Made by a program: the position numbers and the translations under genes
Shown: one piece after another, positions 23,990 through 33,949 of the stretch
Layout: the number at the start of each line of letters is the position of its first letter
Numbering within the stretch: position 1 is the first letter of the stretch
Assembly: GCF_000025305.1 (NCBI RefSeq)
Contig: NC_013740.1
Span: 124,001-188,000, forward strand
Reading direction: 5' to 3'
Source of the DNA: Acidaminococcus fermentans DSM 20731
GTDB lineage: Bacteria > Bacillota > Negativicutes > Acidaminococcales > Acidaminococcaceae
DNA: 64,000 bases
Notes under the pieces: generated by a model
Database searches by the model: none
What the model saw: the letters and a program-made list of their open reading frames with translations, nothing else
Told to the model about the DNA's origin: nothing

Positions 23990-24298
23990 ATGGACGAGGG
24001 GAAAGCACCGGGGACCCTCCGGGTCTGCCGGGGGAAAAGACCGCCAACTATTTCATCGGAGTATTGGGGAACCTGGAACAGGGACTGATCCCGGCTGAAG
24101 GCAGCGGTGACCCTGCCCTGTCTGCCGGAATCCCTGCGGAAGCAGTTTCCGTCGGAAATCCAGAAAGGGGCGGACCGGATCCAGTCCAGCCTGGAAGCAT
24201 CGGCTGCCCAAGACCGCAGCGGACAGATGCAGCATCTCCTGCAGCTGTATCCTGTAAACCGATGGGAGGAAAACCAGAATCATGAGCAACCGAAATGA
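23990..24298 (+). pseudogene. Frameshifted gene of unknown function upstream of the AAA ATPase
   Basis: A start with a purine-rich SD (GAAAGGA) begins MDEGKAPG, but that frame hits a stop after about 33 codons. The reading with normal codon bias moves to another frame after the GGGG run near 23998 (KTANYFIGVLGNLEQGLI). It returns near the CCC at about 24096 (RLKAAVTLPCLPESLRKQF) and ends 17 bases inside the next gene. Two compensating one-base shifts would restore a single protein of about 102 residues. They could be true decay or base-calling errors in homopolymers. No known domain is recognised. Confidence 0.55.
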
Positions 24299-25245
24299 GG
24301 CCAAACAGCTGCTGCGCCAGTATCTCATCGCCCGGATCCCCTTCATTGTGCTCCAGACCATCGAGGTGCCCCGGGCTTTGGAACTGCTCCGGGAAGTGGC
24401 CCTGGAACTGTCCCGGGAACACTGGCTGGACCAGCAGAGCTTCTTTGCCCACACCCTGAGCAAGGGGGTCTATGAACTGTGCACCAACCGGAGCGTGGAG
24501 GAAAATGCCAAATCCGTCCTGGGGGCCGGAGATTTCTTCATTGGCCGGATGCGCCAGGAACAGCGGGAATACCAGACCCTGATCCTGACGGAAATCCCTG
24601 TCCGCCAAGGCCATCGCTGCCAATTGGGAACTGCCCCTGTACCGGCTGGATTTCGCCACAGTCCAGGGCAGCTATGTGGGCCAGTCGGAACGGCAGCTCC
24701 GGGACGCCCTGACCACGGCGGAACGGGTGTCTCCCTGCATCCTGTGGATCGATGAGATTGAAAAGGGACTGGCAGGGGCCGGTTCGTCCAACGATGGCGG
24801 GGTCTCCACCCGGATGGTGGGCCAGTTCCTGTTCTGGCTCCAGGAATGCCGGAAAGCGGTGTTTGTGGTGGCCACCGCCAACGATGTGTCCCAGCTGCCT
24901 TCAGAACTGCTCCGCCGGGGCCGGTTCGATGAACTGTTCTTCGTGGATCTGCCCACGGAGGAGGAAAGGGAAGACATCCTGGGGCTGTACTTCCAGCGGT
25001 ATCTCCAGGTGGACATCCATACCAATGAAACCTTTGCCCGGCAGCTGGTGGAACTGACGGAAGGGTTCACCGGAGCGGATCTGGAATCCGCCGTCCGGGA
25101 ACTGGCCTACCGGAAGGTGGCGGATCCGGACCATGACCTGACCCGGAGCCTGGCCCTGTACGGAGGCTATGTTTTTGTGGAGGTCTATACGGACTGCTGC
25201 CGGGGCGTTTTTCCGGACGGCAAAGTGGCGGTGATCCCCGACTGA
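24282..25245 (+). pseudogene. Ycf46-like AAA ATPase with internal deletion and frameshift
   Basis: The first about 105 codons (MSNRNEAKQLLRQYLIARIP ... QTLILTE) look like the N-terminal domain of Ycf46-like AAA ATPases. The family sequence then resumes in a different frame at KSLSAKAIAANWELPLYRLD, exactly at the end of Walker A. It continues with YVGQSERQLRDAL, Walker B ILWIDEIEKGLAG, FVVATANDVSQLP, the Arg-finger region LLRRGRFDELFFVDLP and a C-terminal GFTGADLESAVRELAYRK. The glycine loop of Walker A and probably more than 100 preceding residues are missing, and the join is out of frame. The product cannot be a working ATPase unless the sequence is wrong. Confidence 0.7.
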
Positions 25246-25275
25246 ACGGGTATTTGTGACACTTTTTGGATACCC

Positions 25276-25315
25276 TTCCCCAGCTCCTGACGGGGCTGGG
25301 GAAATATGCTATACT
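25276..25315 (+). promoter_or_regulatory. Hairpin and extended -10 promoter before the DUF697-like gene
   Basis: A stem TTCCCCAGC / GCTGGGGAA (25276-25303) may terminate the upstream transcript. It is followed at 25307-25315 by TGC-TATACT, an extended -10 element, about 50 bp before the start codon. Confidence 0.5.
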
Positions 25316-25364
25316 TAAGGCAGAATACAGGTTTGTTGTGAAGACACTGACAGGAGGGATTCTT

Positions 25365-26612
25365 ATGACAGAAGAAATGGATAAACGGGATGCCATGGAT
25401 CAGGAAGAAGATGCCGTAGAGGCGGAAACCCGCCCCATGGATGAAGAAGTAGAGGAAGAAGACACCCTGGGGCCGGAAGACATTGCCCGGGAATCCGAAC
25501 GGATTATCCGCTGGGGGGCCGCCCGGGCCAGTGTCATCGTCATGACGCCTTTCCTGGGAAGCCTGGCTCTCATGGCCAACGAAGTATACATGATCACCCG
25601 GCTCTGCGATCTCCGGGGGGTGGAACTGGAAACCGGCGCCATTGCCGGCCTGGTGGGCTCCCTGGGAGCTTCCTTCGTGGGGCAGACCGTGTTTACGGTG
25701 ATCCCCTTCCCGCCTCTCCAGGTTCCTATGGCCGTAGGCATCACCTATGCGGTGGGGAAAGCCGCCAATGCCTGGCTGGATGCTGGCCGGCCCGATGACC
25801 TGAGCCAGTTCAAGGGTCTCTATGAACAGGCCCGGAAGGAAGGCATGGAAAAATTCCGGGAATTCACCAGGGACAAGAACCGGAACATCCCCCTGGGGGA
25901 TGAACGGCGGAAAGTGGCGGAAAAAGCCAAACCCATTTTTGACAAGCTGAAGACCAGGGCGGACGAAGCCGCCGACCGGCTGGGTGAAGTGGCGGAAAAC
26001 ATGGGGACCTATGTGGAGGATTTCAATATGCTGGTGGCACCTTTCAAGGATGCCGTGAGCCGCTGGGTGAATGCCCAGACCTGGGAACAGCTGCGCCGGG
26101 GCGAACTGGCCGTGCCCTATACGGATCTGGCCAAGGGGCTGGGAGAAGCCATGAAGGACAGCGAATTCCAGTTCCGGGAATGCCGGTACAAAGGGGATCA
26201 TCAGCTGGAAATCACCGTGGAACATGAAAAGTACGGGACCCTGACCGCCGATGTGGAGATCGAAGCCCTGGCCCTGAACAACACGGCTTCCTATGCCCGG
26301 TTCCGGATCCATGACTTTGCCATTGCCGACAACAAACTGGGCGAACTGCTGGTGCGGCTCCTGGGGACCCGGATCATCATGAGCCTGGTGAACGCCATCT
26401 TCAACATGACGGTGGTGAACCGGGACGACCTGATCTGCACCTTCAGCGACAAGAGCCTGACGGTGGACTTCACCGACGTGATCAAGAAGAGCAAACTGGC
26501 CCAGATGACCATCAAAGGGTTCAATCTGTTTGATCTTGTACGGCTCACCGGACTGGTGCCGGAAGCGGATGGACTCCATATCTACAGTCAATGGGGACTG
26601 AAAAAGAAGTAA
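25365..26612 (+). CDS. DUF697-like membrane-associated protein of unknown function
   Basis: The 415-residue protein starts with a very acidic segment (about residues 1-40). A hydrophobic, Gly/Ala-rich region follows (about 45-135) that resembles the DUF697 membrane domain found attached to small GTPases: IRWGAARASVIVMTPFLGSL and GLVGSLGASFVGQTVFTVIP. No GTPase motif is present. A charged helical part (about 140-230) leads to a beta-rich C-terminal domain. AGGAGG lies before the ATG. It follows the broken AAA ATPase locus but has its own promoter-like element. Confidence 0.65.
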   Translation: MTEEMDKRDAMDQEEDAVEAETRPMDEEVEEEDTLGPEDIARESERIIRWGAARASVIVMTPFLGSLALMANEVYMITRLCDLRGVELETGAIAGLVGSLGASFVGQTVFTVIPFPPLQVPMAVGITYAVGKAANAWLDAGRPDDLSQFKGLYEQARKEGMEKFREFTRDKNRNIPLGDERRKVAEKAKPIFDKLKTRADEAADRLGEVAENMGTYVEDFNMLVAPFKDAVSRWVNAQTWEQLRRGELAVPYTDLAKGLGEAMKDSEFQFRECRYKGDHQLEITVEHEKYGTLTADVEIEALALNNTASYARFRIHDFAIADNKLGELLVRLLGTRIIMSLVNAIFNMTVVNRDDLICTFSDKSLTVDFTDVIKKSKLAQMTIKGFNLFDLVRLTGLVPEADGLHIYSQWGLKKK

Positions 26613-26655
26613 AAACGGGAAAGTGTCTACACTCAAAATCACATGTGTTTACAGA

Positions 26656-26688
26656 AAAAGGGAAGGTGATACACCTTCCCTTTTTATT
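26656..26688 (+). terminator. Terminator after the DUF697-like gene
   Basis: Stem AAAAGGGAAGGTG / ACCTTCCCTTTTT with a short loop, followed by T-rich sequence. Confidence 0.88.
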
Positions 26689-26731
26689 TAACAAAATATA
26701 GTAAATATACACATAATTACCGCAATTCTTA

Positions 26732-26760
26732 TGGATTTTTTGTGAAAGAAGGATTATAAT
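26732..26760 (+). promoter_or_regulatory. Promoter of cstA
   Basis: A consensus TATAAT lies 17 bp after TGGATT, about 57 bp before the start codon, in strongly A/T-rich DNA. Confidence 0.5.
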
Positions 26761-26816
26761 GAACCCGACAGTAAAATTTGCGAATTGAAGGGGTTCGCAG
26801 AAGGGGGTTTTATTCA

Positions 26817-28256
26817 ATGATTAGCTTCTTTGTGTGTCTTGCTATTTTAATTGGTGGTTATTTCATTTATGGCGGATACGTGGAAAGCTGCTTCCGTCCT
26901 CCTATCGATGACAGAAAGACTCCTGCCTATCGTCTGGAAGATGGGGTTGACTACGTACCCATGGAAAACTGGCGTGTTTTCCTGATTCAGCTGCTGAACA
27001 TCGCAGGTCTGGGTCCTATTTTCGGTGCCCTGGCTGGTGCTATGTGGGGTCCTGCCGTGTTCCTGTGGATCACTTTTGGTACCGTCTTTGCCGGCGGTGT
27101 CCATGACTTCATCTCCGGCGTGCTGTCCGAACGGAACGATGGGGCTTCCATTTCCGAACTGTGCGGCAAATACCTTGGGCCGACCATGAGACATATCATG
27201 CGTGGGTTCTCCGTTGTCCTGCTGATCCTGGTAGGCGTTGCCTTCACCACTGGCCCTGCCGGCCTGCTGACCAAGATCACTCCCATGAGCTATAACTTCT
27301 GGCTGGTTGTCTTACTGATCTATTATTTCTGTGCTACCTTCCTGCCGGTGGATAAACTGATCGGGAAACTGTATCCGTTCTTCGGATTCTGCCTGATCTT
27401 CATGGCTGTGGGCGTTGGGACGATGCTCTTTGCCGAAGGGTACCATGTACCTGAAATCGCTCTGACCAATATGCATCCGAAAGGAACTCCGATCTGGCCG
27501 ATCATGTTCATCACCGTAGCCTGCGGTGCCATTTCCGGTTTCCATTCCACCCAGTCCCCGATTATGGCCCGCTGCATCAAGAGTGAACGGGACTGCCACA
27601 AGATCTTCTACGGAGCCATGGTCTGCGAAGGGATTATTGCTCTGATCTGGGCGGCTGCCGGTGTTTCCTTCTATGGCAACACTGCCGGCCTGGGCGAAGC
27701 TTTCGTGAAATACCATGGCGCCGGCGGCGTTGTGTATGACATCTGCTCCGGCCTGATGGGCTACCTGGGCACCGTTATCGCCATGATCGGTGTTATCGCC
27801 TGCCCTGTATCCTCTGCTGATACCGCATTCCGGTCCGCCCGGTACACCCTGGTTGACTGGTTCAAGATCGACCAGCACACCCTGTCTTCCCGTCTGAGAC
27901 TGGCTGTGCCCATCATTGCTGTGGGCGGCATCCTGACCCAGGTTGACGTAACCATCCTGTGGAGATACTTCTCCTGGACCAACCAGACCCTGGCCATGCT
28001 GGTGCTGTGGTCCGGTGCCATGTACCTGTATGCCAACAAGGGCAATGCCTGGATCGCCATCATCCCTGCAACCTTCATGAGTGCTGTATCCTGTACCTAC
28101 ATCCTGGTTGCCAAGGAAGGGCTGCAGCTGAGCACTTCCGTGGCTTATCCTGTGGGTGTTGCTTTCGCCATCGTTGCTTTCTGCCTGTTCTGGAAACGGG
28201 CCAAGAAAGTGGACCGGGGCGAACTGGATATTGCCGACAAACCTGTCCAAGGCTGA
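26817..28256 (+). CDS. cstA: CstA family carbon starvation / peptide or pyruvate transporter
   Basis: This 479-residue polytopic membrane protein has about 13 hydrophobic segments. CstA features are GYFIYGGYVESCF, PAYRLEDGVDYVP, GPIFGALAGAMWGPAVFLWI, GGVHDFISGVLSERNDG and ISGFHSTQSPIMARC. Members take up peptides or pyruvate. It is shorter than E. coli CstA (about 700 residues), in line with the compact Firmicute type. AAGGGGG precedes the ATG. Codons use more GTT, GCT and CGT than neighbouring genes, which suggests either strong expression or a different history. Single-gene transcript. Confidence 0.92.
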   Translation: MISFFVCLAILIGGYFIYGGYVESCFRPPIDDRKTPAYRLEDGVDYVPMENWRVFLIQLLNIAGLGPIFGALAGAMWGPAVFLWITFGTVFAGGVHDFISGVLSERNDGASISELCGKYLGPTMRHIMRGFSVVLLILVGVAFTTGPAGLLTKITPMSYNFWLVVLLIYYFCATFLPVDKLIGKLYPFFGFCLIFMAVGVGTMLFAEGYHVPEIALTNMHPKGTPIWPIMFITVACGAISGFHSTQSPIMARCIKSERDCHKIFYGAMVCEGIIALIWAAAGVSFYGNTAGLGEAFVKYHGAGGVVYDICSGLMGYLGTVIAMIGVIACPVSSADTAFRSARYTLVDWFKIDQHTLSSRLRLAVPIIAVGGILTQVDVTILWRYFSWTNQTLAMLVLWSGAMYLYANKGNAWIAIIPATFMSAVSCTYILVAKEGLQLSTSVAYPVGVAFAIVAFCLFWKRAKKVDRGELDIADKPVQG

Positions 28257-28284
28257 TTCCTTGTAAAACGAATCTTATCCCTTC

Positions 28285-28321
28285 AAAAATTCCCGGGAGC
28301 TTGTCTCCCGGGAATTTTTTT
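28285..28321 (+). terminator. Terminator after cstA
   Basis: A 14-bp stem AAAATTCCCGGGAG / CTCCCGGGAATTTT is followed by a T run. Confidence 0.92.
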
Positions 28322-28518
28322 ATATCCGGGAGCTGTCCGTTACAACAAGGCTGTTGTATCAATGGAAAAGAAAAATGAAATGTAATAAAAAATAATTCAT
28401 ATGCGCGTAAAACGAAAATTCTCCGTCTTTTTATAAAAAACATTACAAAAAACATGAAAAAATCCCATAAAAATGATGAATAGTATGTAGATGTGACGGA
28501 GAGGGGAGAAAAAAGCCC
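28322..28518. other. A/T-rich intergenic spacer without a gene
   Basis: Apart from a small ACAACA/TGTTGT hairpin near 28341 this stretch shows only A-rich runs (TTTTTATAAAAAACATTACA-like). No coding potential or known RNA is recognised. It may act as an upstream activating region for the next promoter. Confidence 0.4.
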
Positions 28519-28546
28519 TTTACTTGTATACAGAATGTGGTATACT
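28519..28546 (+). promoter_or_regulatory. Promoter of the GlcD-like oxidase gene
   Basis: TTTACT and TATACT are spaced by 16 bp, with TGG before the -10 (extended form). The start codon lies about 75 bp downstream. Confidence 0.6.
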
Positions 28547-28620
28547 AGGGAACATCATCGTCAACGAGCGAAAGACGGAAAAAGAAACAGCTTACAGAAT
28601 AACGGAAAGAAGGCCTTGGA

Positions 28621-30048
28621 ATGGAACATAAGTATAATCCTGTTACACCGGAACTGGTGGAAGAACTGAAAAAAGTGGTGGGCGACCGCTATGTAAAGAC
28701 CGATGAGGAATATCTGGAACAGTACCAGACGGACGAAGAAGGGAACCCCCATTTCTTCAAGAAACCGGAAGTGGTGGTGTTCCCCGGCACCACGGAAGAA
28801 GTGGCGGAAGTGGTGAAACTGGCCAACAAATTCCTGGTTCCCATCACTCCCCGGTCCGCCGGCACCGGCGTGGCCTGCGGCGCCATCCCCATCTACCATG
28901 GGATGGTGGTAGAACTCCAGCGGATGAACAAGATCCTGAAACTGGATGCGGACAACTTCTATGCAGTCTGCCAGACCGGGGTGTTCACCGGCCAGCTCCA
29001 GGCAGAAGCCAGAAAGGCCGGCGTCATGTACGCCGGGGATCCTTCCAGTGCGGAATCCTGCCAGATCGGCGGCAACGTGGCCAACAACGCCGGGGGCAAC
29101 CGGGCTGTACGGTACGGTACCACCCGGGATCAGATCTATGCCCTGAAGGTGGTCACCCCCACCGGGGACATTGTGGATGTGGGCGCCCGGCTGAAGAAAT
29201 GCTCCACCGGCCTGTGCCTGGAACAGCTCTTTGCCGGCAGTGAAGGGACCCTGGGAATCATCACGGAAGTCACCGTGAAGCTCCGTCCCCTGCCTCCCTA
29301 TTCCTTCAATATGGTCTGTGTGTTCAACACCGACAAGGAAGCCTTTGCCCTGCCCAACAAGATCCTGAAAGCGGGGATCGATCCCACCTCCATCGAATAC
29401 ATGGGCAATTCCGCCATCGACATGACCTGCAAATACCTGGACAACATGGACATGCCCCATGTAAAGGAAGGGTGCTGCTACGTAATCGTAACGGTGGAAA
29501 GCTTCGATCAGGATGAATCCGACCGGAAGATGGAAAAACTCTGCGACCTGGCGGAAGCCAACGGTTCCATCGACGAATTCGAAGCGGATCAGCGGATCTG
29601 GACCCTGCGGAAACAGTTTGCGGAAGCGGCCCGGGATATCGACCGGATGTTCCAGACCGAAGACTTCGTGGTGCCTCTGGACAAAATCGCGGAAATGACC
29701 GCCCAGATCCCCGAACTGGAAAAGAAATACAACCTGTACACGGTGACCGTGGCCCATATCGGGGACGGGAACATCCATGTACTGCCTCTGAACAAATATG
29801 GCCTGTCTCCGGAAGAATGGTTCAAGACCATCAAGGCTTTCCATGCAGACCTGTTCCCCCGGGTATATGCCCTGGGCGGCAAAATGAGCGGCGAACACGG
29901 CATTGGCTACAAGAAGCTGGAAGAATTCGCCCGCTGCACTCCCGAAGGGGAAGTGAAACTGATCAAAGCCATCAAACAGGCCCTGGATCCCAACAACATC
30001 ATGAATCCCGGGAAACTGGTGGATGTGAACGGAGATTTTGTGGCGTAA
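28621..30048 (+). CDS. FAD-binding 2-hydroxyacid dehydrogenase, GlcD/D-lactate dehydrogenase type
   Basis: The 475-residue flavoprotein has a PCMH-type FAD-binding domain (about residues 48-226) with VVVFPGTTEEVAEVVKLANK, PRSAGTGVACGAIP and IGGNVANNAGG. The C-terminal FAD-oxidase domain carries VAHIGDGNIHVLPL and GEHGIGYKKLE. Relatives oxidise D-lactate, glycolate or D-2-hydroxyglutarate, often with an electron-transferring flavoprotein; no etf genes are adjacent. In a glutamate-fermenting Negativicute a 2-hydroxyglutarate role is conceivable, but D-lactate is equally likely. Confidence 0.9.
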   Translation: MEHKYNPVTPELVEELKKVVGDRYVKTDEEYLEQYQTDEEGNPHFFKKPEVVVFPGTTEEVAEVVKLANKFLVPITPRSAGTGVACGAIPIYHGMVVELQRMNKILKLDADNFYAVCQTGVFTGQLQAEARKAGVMYAGDPSSAESCQIGGNVANNAGGNRAVRYGTTRDQIYALKVVTPTGDIVDVGARLKKCSTGLCLEQLFAGSEGTLGIITEVTVKLRPLPPYSFNMVCVFNTDKEAFALPNKILKAGIDPTSIEYMGNSAIDMTCKYLDNMDMPHVKEGCCYVIVTVESFDQDESDRKMEKLCDLAEANGSIDEFEADQRIWTLRKQFAEAARDIDRMFQTEDFVVPLDKIAEMTAQIPELEKKYNLYTVTVAHIGDGNIHVLPLNKYGLSPEEWFKTIKAFHADLFPRVYALGGKMSGEHGIGYKKLEEFARCTPEGEVKLIKAIKQALDPNNIMNPGKLVDVNGDFVA

Positions 30049-30054
30049 AAAGAA

Positions 30055-30086
30055 GGGCTGTTGCGCAAGCAACAGCCCCCTTTTTT
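30055..30086 (+). terminator. Terminator after the GlcD-like gene
   Basis: Stem GGGCTGTTGC / GCAACAGCCC with a short GCAA loop and six T residues. Confidence 0.93.
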
Positions 30087-30165
30087 CCTTTTCCCGTATG
30101 GATTATAATAGGAACTGTATCGAATCATCCAACAGAAAGGGCCTGCTGGCCCGGAGGGAGTTCCT

Positions 30166-31446
30166 ATGAAGCCATCCAAGGGAAAGAGGCTGCTCCTGGC
30201 ACTGGTGCTGTGGGGAAGCCTGCTGCCGGCGGCCTGGGCCGCCGGAACAGGAACAACTGAATACGGAATGGGGGCGGAATCCCTGGCAGCGGCCGGACCG
30301 GCTCCGTCAGGCAAGCTTGCCGTCAGCCAGCCGCTGGGGGAAACCGGGGCTCTCCGGCAAAAAGACCTGAAAGCGGAACTGCTGGCCCGGTACGGGGAAC
30401 GGAAAAAACGGCAGCCGGTGGTCTTCCGGGATCCCAAAAACGATGTGCATTTTGCCCTGCCGGACGGATTTTCTCTCCAGGGGGTCTATGGCCGGGGGAA
30501 GAATCAGGAAGACATCCTGATGCGGGCGTCCCGGGGCGATACCCTCCTGGTCTACATGGCCAACGGGGCCATGATGAAAACTGAGGGCCAGAAGGAGGCC
30601 AAGCCCTTCCAGTCGGAAAAAGTCATGCTGGAACTCACGGCCCGGACCTATGAGGAAGAAGCCAGGACCCGGGGAATCCCGGTCCAGGTTTCGGAAATGG
30701 GCACCTTTGCCGGCCGGGACGGGCTCCATATCCGGCAGCTGGAAGAAGGGAAGGTATCGGACCGGTATTTCTTCGGGGACCGGAAAAAACTGTACAGCCT
30801 CAGCTTCCTGAGCCCGGAAAAAGAGGCAGGGACCCTGGATCCGGCCGTGCGCCAGGTGCTGGATTCCCTGGAAATCGGCACGGCCTATGAACGGGTCCGG
30901 CTGCCTCACAGCGGCGTATCTTATGAGATCCCCTTTGGGAGCGTGGACATCCAGAAAGCGGCGGATCCTGATGATCCCCATCGTCTGACCCGGCTCCATC
31001 TGGACAGCCAGCTGATCACCGGGGTGATCTTCCAGCCCCTCCAGGAAAGCCAGGACTATGCCTTCCTGCCGGACAGTCTGGAAGGCCTGTGTCCCCAGGA
31101 CCGGGAGAACCTGTGCCGTCTGATGACGGAGAACCGGCGGACCCGGTGGGAACGGAGCCATCCCGGCCAGATCCTGAAAGAAAACCGCACGTATTTTTCC
31201 CAGGCAGCGGGACGGCCCTGCATTGTGGAGGACATGGTCCTGCCGGGAGGCAAAAGCCTGGGCTATGTGTTCCTGCGGAAGGGAACCCTCCTCTCCCTGG
31301 ATTATTTCCAGCTGGGAGCCCGGGATCAGCAGAAAATCATCGACTATTCCATAAACAGCCTCCAGTGGAAAGATACGGATACGGTGGTCCGGGCCGGGAA
31401 AAAAGGTCCGGAAAAACCACTGAAACCCAAATACGGGGGAGAATGA
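30166..31446 (+). CDS. Exported protein of unknown function
   Basis: I do not recognise a family. The 426-residue product has a clear signal peptide (about residues 1-25, cleavage after AAWAA). A low-complexity linker follows, then two similar halves. Each half begins with an amphipathic beta strand plus FALPDGF or YEIPFGS and ends with a LYSLSFLSPE- or LLSLDYFQLG-type strand and a helix (VRQVLDSLEI, IIDYSINSLQW). That suggests a duplicated DcrB/PsbP-like domain, which is only an impression. It lies upstream of a sirtuin gene with a 27-bp gap and may be cotranscribed with it. Confidence 0.75.
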   Translation: MKPSKGKRLLLALVLWGSLLPAAWAAGTGTTEYGMGAESLAAAGPAPSGKLAVSQPLGETGALRQKDLKAELLARYGERKKRQPVVFRDPKNDVHFALPDGFSLQGVYGRGKNQEDILMRASRGDTLLVYMANGAMMKTEGQKEAKPFQSEKVMLELTARTYEEEARTRGIPVQVSEMGTFAGRDGLHIRQLEEGKVSDRYFFGDRKKLYSLSFLSPEKEAGTLDPAVRQVLDSLEIGTAYERVRLPHSGVSYEIPFGSVDIQKAADPDDPHRLTRLHLDSQLITGVIFQPLQESQDYAFLPDSLEGLCPQDRENLCRLMTENRRTRWERSHPGQILKENRTYFSQAAGRPCIVEDMVLPGGKSLGYVFLRKGTLLSLDYFQLGARDQQKIIDYSINSLQWKDTDTVVRAGKKGPEKPLKPKYGGE

Positions 31447-31473
31447 ACGGACTGACAAAGGAGCTGATTATCC

Positions 31474-32247
31474 ATGGAACAGAAAGAATTTGCACAGGAT
31501 GTGGATACCCTGGACGCCTGGATCAGGGAGGCGGACCACATTGTATTCTTTGGGGGGGCCGGGGTTTCCACGGCCAGCGGGATCCCGGATTTCCGCAGCA
31601 AGGACGGGCTGTACAACCAGCATGATGTGCGGTTCGACCAGTACCGGCCGGAATATCTCCTCAGCCACAGCTGCCTGGTGAACGAACCCAAGGTCTATTT
31701 CGAGTTCCACCGGCAGAAAATGGATACCCGGAAGATCCAGCCCAACAATGCCCACAAATACCTGGCAGCCCTGGAAAAGACCGGGAAACTGGATGGCATC
31801 GTGACCCAGAACATCGACGGGCTGCACCAGAAAGCCGGCAGCCGGAAGGTCTATGAGATCCACGGCAGCGCCCTGCGGAACTACTGCATGAGCTGCGGGA
31901 AACGGTATCCATCAGATTACATTTTCGAATCCAAAGAGCCCATCCCCCACTGCACCTGCGGAGGCGTGATCCGGCCGGACATCACCCTTTATGAAGAGAT
32001 GCTGCCGGATGAGGCGGTGGAAAACGCGGTCCGGGCCATTTCCCGGGCGGATCTGATGATTATTGCCGGCACGTCCCTGACGGTGTATCCGGCGGCTTCC
32101 TTCATCAACTATTTCCACGGGAAACGGCTGGTGATCCTGAACCGGGACCCTTTGTCCGTCCACATGAAGGCGGAAACCCTGGTGATCACGGAAAACATGG
32201 ACAAGGTGTTCAAAGCCCTGGCAGAAAAAGAGGGAATTGCCCTGTAA
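31474..32247 (+). CDS. NAD-dependent protein deacylase (sirtuin)
   Basis: The 257-residue protein removes acyl groups from lysines at the expense of NAD+. It has FFGGAGVSTASGIPDFRS (NAD-binding), TQNIDGLHQKAG, the catalytic His in YEIHGS, and a zinc site made by CMSCGKRY and CTCGG. IIAGTSLTVYPAASF follows in the Rossmann part. AAGGAG precedes the ATG. Class cannot be assigned firmly. Confidence 0.95.
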   Translation: MEQKEFAQDVDTLDAWIREADHIVFFGGAGVSTASGIPDFRSKDGLYNQHDVRFDQYRPEYLLSHSCLVNEPKVYFEFHRQKMDTRKIQPNNAHKYLAALEKTGKLDGIVTQNIDGLHQKAGSRKVYEIHGSALRNYCMSCGKRYPSDYIFESKEPIPHCTCGGVIRPDITLYEEMLPDEAVENAVRAISRADLMIIAGTSLTVYPAASFINYFHGKRLVILNRDPLSVHMKAETLVITENMDKVFKALAEKEGIAL

Positions 32248-32279
32248 GGCAGGAAAGGATGCTTTTTGCCGGTCTTTTG

Positions 32280-32288
32280 TGCTATAAT
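32280..32288 (+). promoter_or_regulatory. Extended -10 promoter of serS
   Basis: TGC-TATAAT lies about 40 bp before the start codon. The leader is too short for a T-box. Confidence 0.5.
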
Positions 32289-32290
32289 GA

Positions 32291-33607
<1,317 letters not shown>

Positions 33608-33644
33608 TAAAGTTTTGATATTCGCTACAATTGAATATTTATTC

Positions 33645-33676
33645 AATACCCGCCGTTCCTGGCGGGTATTTTCTTT
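33645..33676 (+). terminator. Terminator after serS
   Basis: Stem ATACCCGCC / GGCGGGTAT with loop GTTCCT and a T-rich tail. The 130 bp after it, up to the next promoter, contain pyrimidine-rich direct repeats (TCCTCGATTTTCCTTGATTT) and no gene. Confidence 0.88.
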
Positions 33677-33845
33677 CCCGGGGAAATACCCGCACGGGCT
33701 CATTCGGGCTCATACGCCCTGAATCGTCTTATTTCTGGCAAAAGTGAAAAATAAAGCGTTATTGTGAGTAAAACCTGGTGGTGAATATTTTTCTTTGAAC
33801 TCCTCAAAACTCCTTTGTTCTCCTCGATTTTCCTTGATTTTCCTC

Positions 33846-33881
33846 TTGCACTTTCTTCTCATCGTAGTATAATGAACTACG
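33846..33881 (+). promoter_or_regulatory. Promoter and operator-like inverted repeat of the decarboxylase gene
   Basis: TTGCAC and TATAAT are spaced by 16 bp. A perfect inverted repeat CGTAGT-N7-ACTACG (33863-33881) covers the -10 hexamer, a typical position for a repressor site. Confidence 0.6.
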
Positions 33882-33949
33882 AATTTACGATGGCCGTGTC
33901 TGTGCCGGCAGGTCCGGACCGCAGCTGCAGGCCCAAAGGGGGATGGATA

